From: Budorcas taxicolor
Lineage: Eukaryota; Chordata; Mammalia; Artiodactyla; Bovidae
NCBI RefSeq assembly: GCF_023091745.1
Contig: NW_026291792.1
Coordinates: 372,001 to 436,000 of the forward strand
Reading direction: 5' to 3'
Length of the DNA stretch: 64,000 nt
The notes under the pieces are model-generated. The model saw only the letters and a list, made by a program, of their open reading frames with translations. It was not told where the DNA came from and did no database searches. This document shows positions 60,431 through 64,000 of the stretch, piece after piece (the first letter of the stretch is position 1; the number at the start of each line of letters is the position of its first letter). The position numbers and the translations under genes are program-made.

Positions 60431-63400
60431 GCTGGAGCTCTGCGGTACTGGACGCGCACTCGGCTCCGCCCAAGCAGGGATTGCAGCTGCAAGCGGCTTG
60501 GCTCCCTCGACTCTTCCCAAGGAGGCTCGCGTCCCCGCGAACTGTGCACGTGGCTTCCAGGCAGGGACGCCCCGCGCCTCCTGCAGGTCTTGGCTCAGGG
60601 GCTGCTTCCCCTGAGTTGGGGCTGTGGGCGGGAGCCCAGACACGCAGGGGCAGCCCCAACCTCCTGCACACGTCTCTGCAGGGGAGGAGAGAACTCGGGA
60701 AATTACGACGGTCAGGCACCTTCTGGGCGCTCACGGAGTCAGCATCCGGGTGTGTGGGGCTGCAGACCCCAGCCAGGGGCGCTGGGAGCCTGGTGCTCTC
60801 TGTGCTGTGCTTAGTCTGGAAGGCCGAGCAACCGCTGTAAGAGCCCTGCAGTTGCCATTCCCTGCCCTATGACAGAGCTCTCACTGCTGGAGCCCTTGGC
60901 AGTGTGCAACACACCGGCCTCTAAAGCCACTGCAAGGATGCCTGGGGACTAGGTGCAAAGGCAAGGCAGGAGTGGAGCCGAGGCCAGGAAGGCGCCAGTA
61001 GCGTCTCCCAGTCTCGCGCAGCCTGCTCCTTCCTGGTCAGGAAGCCTAGACGCGAGGCAAGTCTGGCAAGGCTCATCCAGGGCAGAGCAGCCCCACGCCA
61101 GCAACTCTGCCAGATCTGGCCTCTGAGCAGAGCTGGAGCTCTGCCGTCCTGGAGGCGCACTGGGCTCCGGCCAAGAAGTGATCGCAGCTGCACGCAGCTG
61201 GGCTGCTCCTCTTCCCCCGAGGAGGCTCGCTTCCCGCATGCTGTGCACTAGGCTTCCAGGCGGGGGCGCCCCGCGCTTCCTGCAGGTCTCGGCTCAGGGG
61301 CTGCTTCCCCTGAGCTGGGGCTGTGGGCGGAAGCCCAGACACGCAGGGGCAGGCCCCAACCACCTGCACACGTCTCTGCTGGGGAGGAGAGCCCCAGGGA
61401 AATGACGTCTGTCAGGCAAATTCCGGGTGCCCACGGAGTCAGCCTCCGGGTGTGTGGGGCTGCAGACCACAGCCAGGGGACCTGGGAGCCTTGTGCTCTA
61501 GGTGCGGCGCTGAGTCTGGGCGGCCAAACAACCGCTGGAGGAGCCCTGCACTTGCCCTCCCCTTCCTCTAATAGAGCCCTCACAGCTGGAGCGCTGGCTG
61601 GGTGCAAGCCACCGACCCCAAAGCCGTCCCCAAGGACGCCTGGGGCCTGGCTGCAAAGGCAAGGCAGGAGCGGAGCTGAGGCCAGGAAGGCGCCAGTGGC
61701 CTCTCCAAGCATCGCACAGCCTGCTCCTTCCTGGGCAGGAAGGCTAGCAGCGAGGCAAGCCTGGGCGACTCTCGCCCACGGCAGAGCTGCCTCGCGCAAG
61801 CCACTTGACTAGATCCGGCCTCTGAGAAGAGCTGGAGCTCTGCGGTACTGGACGCGCACTCGGCTCCGCCCAAGCAGGGATTGCAGCTGCAAGCGGCTTG
61901 GCTCCCTCGACTCTTCCCAAGGAGGCTCGCGTCCCCGCGAACTGTGCACGTGGCTTCCAGGCAGGGACGCCCCGCGCCTCCTGCAGGTCTTGGCTCAGGG
62001 GCTGCTTCCCCTGAGCTGGGGCTGTGGGCGGGAGCCCAGACACGCAAGGGCAGCCCCAACCTCCTGCACACGTCTCTGCAGGGGAGGAGAGAACTCGGGA
62101 AATGACGTCTGTCAGGCACCTTCTGGGCGCTCACGGAGTCAGCATCCGGGTGTGTGGGGCTGCAGACCCCAGCCAGGGGCGCTGGGAGCCTGGTGCTCTC
62201 TGTGCTGTGCTTAGTCTGGAAGGCCGAGCAACCGCTGTAAGAGCCCTGCAGTTGCCATTCCCTGCCCTATGACAGAGCTCTCACTGCTGGAGCCCTTTGC
62301 AGTGTGCAACACACCGGCCTCTAAAGCCACTGCAAGGATGCCTGGGGACTAGGTGCAAAGGCAAGGCAGGAGTGGAGCCGAGGCCAGGAAGACGCCAGTA
62401 GCGTCTCCCAGTCTCGCGCAGCCTGCTCCTTCCTGGTCAGGAAGCCTAGACGCGAGGCAAGTCTGGCAAGGCTCATCCAGGGCAGAGCAGCCCCACGCCA
62501 GCAACTCTGCCAGATCTGGCCTCTGAGCAGAGCTGGAGCTCTGCCGTCCTGGAGGCGCACTGGGCTCCGGCCAAGAAGTGATCGCAGCCGCACGCAGCTG
62601 GGCTGCTCCTCTTCCCCCGAGGAGGCTCGCTTCCCGCATGCTGTGCACTAGGCTTCCAGGCGGGGGCGCCCCGCGCTTCCTGCAGGTCTCGGCTCAGGGG
62701 CTGCTTCCCCTGAGCTGGGGCTGTGGGCGGGAGCCCAGACACGCAGGGGCAGGCCCCAACCACCTGCACACGTCTCTGCTGGGGAGGAGAGCCCCAGGGA
62801 AATGACGTCTGTCAGGCAAATTCCGGGTGCCCACGGAGTCAGCCTCCGGGTGTGTGGGGCTGCAGACCACAGCCAGGGGACCTGGGAGCCTTGTGCTCTC
62901 GGTGCGGCGCTGAGTCTGGGCGGCCAAACAACCGCTGGAGGAGCCCTGCACTTGCCCTCCCCTTCCTCTAATAGAGCCCTCACAGCTGGAGCCCTGGCTG
63001 GGTGCAAGCCACCGACCCCAAAGCCGTCCCCAAGGACGCCTGGGGCCTGGCTGCAAAGGCAAGGCAGGAGCGGAGCTGAGGCCCGGAAGGCGCCAGTGGC
63101 CTCTCCCAGCATCGCACAGCCTGCTCCTTCCTGGGCAGGAAGGCTAGCAGCGAGGCAAGCCTGGGCGACTCTCGCCCACGGCAGAGCTGCCTCGCGCAAG
63201 CCACTTGACTAGATCCGGCCTCTGAGAAGAGCTGGAGCTCTGCGGTACTGGACGCGCACTCGGCTCCGCCCAAGCAGGGATTGCAGCTGCAAGCGGCTTG
63301 GCTCCCTCGACTCTTCCCAAGGAGGCTCGCGTCCCCGCGAACTGTGCACGTGGCTTCCAGGCAGGGACGCCCCGCGCCTCCTGCAGGTCTTGGCTCAGGG

Positions 63401-64000
63401 GCTGCTTCCCCTGAGCTGGGGCTGTGGGCGGGAGCCCAGACACGCAGGGGCAGCCCCAACCTCCTGCACACGTCTCTGCAGGGGAGGAGAGAACTCGGGA
63501 AATTACGACGGTCAGGCACCTTCTGGGCGCTCACGGAGTCAGCATCCGGGTGTGTGGGGCTGCAGACCCCAGCCAGGGGCGCTGGGAGCCTGGTGCTCTC
63601 TGTGCTGTGCTTAGTCTGGAAGGCCGAGCAACCGCTGTAAGAGCCCTGCAGTTGCCATTCCCTGCCCTATGACAGAGCTCTCACTGCTGGAGCCCTTGGC
63701 AGTGTGCAACACACCGGCCTCTAAAGCCACTGCAAGGATGCCTGGGGACTAGGTGCAAAGGCAAGGCAGGAGTGGAGCCGAGGCCAGGAAGGCGCCAGTA
63801 GCGTCTCCCAGTCTCGCGCAGCCTGCTCCTTCCTGGTCAGGAAGCCTAGACGCGAGGCAAGTCTGGCAAGGCTCATCCAGGGCAGAGCAGCCCCACGCCA
63901 GCAACTCTGCCAGATCTGGCCTCTGAGCAGAGCTGGAGCTCTGCCGTCCTGGAGGCGCACTGGGCTCCGGCCAAGAAGTGATCGCAGCTGCACGCAGCTG

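Larger units (their letters stand above)
1..64000. repeat. GC-rich satellite array, alpha-beta dimer of ~1,400 bp, ~91 monomers
   Basis: The same ~700 bp sequence recurs from end to end with anchors at 480, 1180, 1880, 2582, 3282 and so on to 63,502, always in the same orientation. Spacing is 699-702 bp. Neighbouring monomers differ at many diagnostic sites, while monomers two apart are nearly identical, so the unit is a dimer. Base composition is high in GC (a 60-base line I counted is two-thirds GC) and CpG is frequent. No unique sequence, microsatellite block, poly-A tail or transposon edge interrupts it. This is the behaviour of centromeric or pericentromeric satellite heterochromatin in a mammal. 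The family name is inference: ~0.7 kb GC-rich monomers are known as ruminant satellite II (cattle 1.723 class), but I could not align to it. Confidence 0.97.
50898..64000 (+). repeat. Regular alternation, run 7 (18 monomers and a partial)
   Basis: Alphas start at 50898, 52300, 53702, 55102, 56502, 57902, 59302, 60702, 62102 and 63502 (the last cut by the window end after 499 bp). Betas start at 51600, 53002, 54402, 55802, 57202, 58602, 60002, 61402 and 62802. From 54.8 kb on, monomers four apart match best, a four-monomer repeat of 2,800 bp. Alphas 60702 and 63502 share AATTACGACGG at the anchor, a G-to-T change seen nowhere else. Beta 53002 has GCTCCGATCAAGC near 53,468 where others have GCTCCGCCCAAGC. 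Confidence 0.92.

Noticed and set aside
1..64000. CENP-B box in the monomers
   Set aside because: I looked for the pattern TTCGNNNNANNCGGG and its complement. TTCG is nearly absent, and the CGAA in CCCCGCGAACTG lacks the required bases at the right spacing. A pattern search by computer should confirm this.
1..64000. CRISPR array or bacterial repeat system
   Set aside because: Repeats are 700 bp and contiguous, with no short direct repeats separated by unique spacers and no associated genes.
1..64000. Ribosomal DNA or tRNA gene cluster
   Set aside because: The period is far too short for rDNA, no rRNA core sequence is recognisable and no tRNA A/B boxes with a cloverleaf were seen.
1..64000. 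Short internal subrepeat (for example a 31 bp unit as in cattle 1.715 satellite)
   Set aside because: Within one monomer I could see no regular short period. Similar-looking stretches such as GGAAGG or GCAGG are scattered and not evenly spaced.

Overview
The whole 64,000-base window is satellite DNA. I find no protein-coding gene, RNA gene, transposon, CRISPR array, rRNA or unique-sequence island in it. From the first base to the last it is one head-to-tail array of a GC-rich, CpG-rich monomer of about 700 bp, about 91 copies, all in the same orientation. The monomers fall into two diverged classes, called alpha and beta here, which alternate strictly. The true repeat unit is therefore an alpha-beta dimer of about 1,400-1,404 bp (a two-monomer higher-order repeat).

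The organism is not named by any gene. A long, homogeneous, GC-rich tandem array with a ~700 bp monomer fits centromeric or pericentromeric heterochromatin of a mammal. By monomer length and base composition the nearest family I know is the ruminant satellite II / cattle 1.723 g/ml class (about 0.7 kb in cattle, goat and deer). I make that comparison on length and composition only, not on an alignment, and I hold it loosely. Carnivore satellites of similar length are an alternative.

Layout. I set each monomer to start at the A of a conserved AAATGACG-like anchor. Regular alternation covers 1-3,983, 4,684-15,888, 16,589-34,793, 35,496-41,094, 41,795-46,696, 47,397-50,197 and 50,898-64,000. It is broken six times: four places where alpha follows alpha (3,984; 15,889; 34,794; 41,095) and two where beta follows beta (46,697; 50,198). 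Two of these are copies made by later duplication, so there are four independent phase-switch events. Their breakpoints all fall in about 140 bp of the 700 bp monomer.

Above the dimer there is a second, younger level of structure: multi-monomer duplications that are almost identical. These are a 3,501 bp (5-monomer) tandem duplication at 44,270-51,271 with a junction resolved to about 8 bp; a 2,802 bp (4-monomer) tandem duplication at 27,594-33,470 with no difference noticed; a 2,800 bp one at 54,803-60,430; an adjacent dimer pair near 19-22 kb; and dispersed copies at offsets of 5,601 and 11,905 bp. Together they show repeated unequal exchange and conversion inside the array. The many open frames on both strands are by-products of GC-rich, stop-poor repeat DNA and are not genes.
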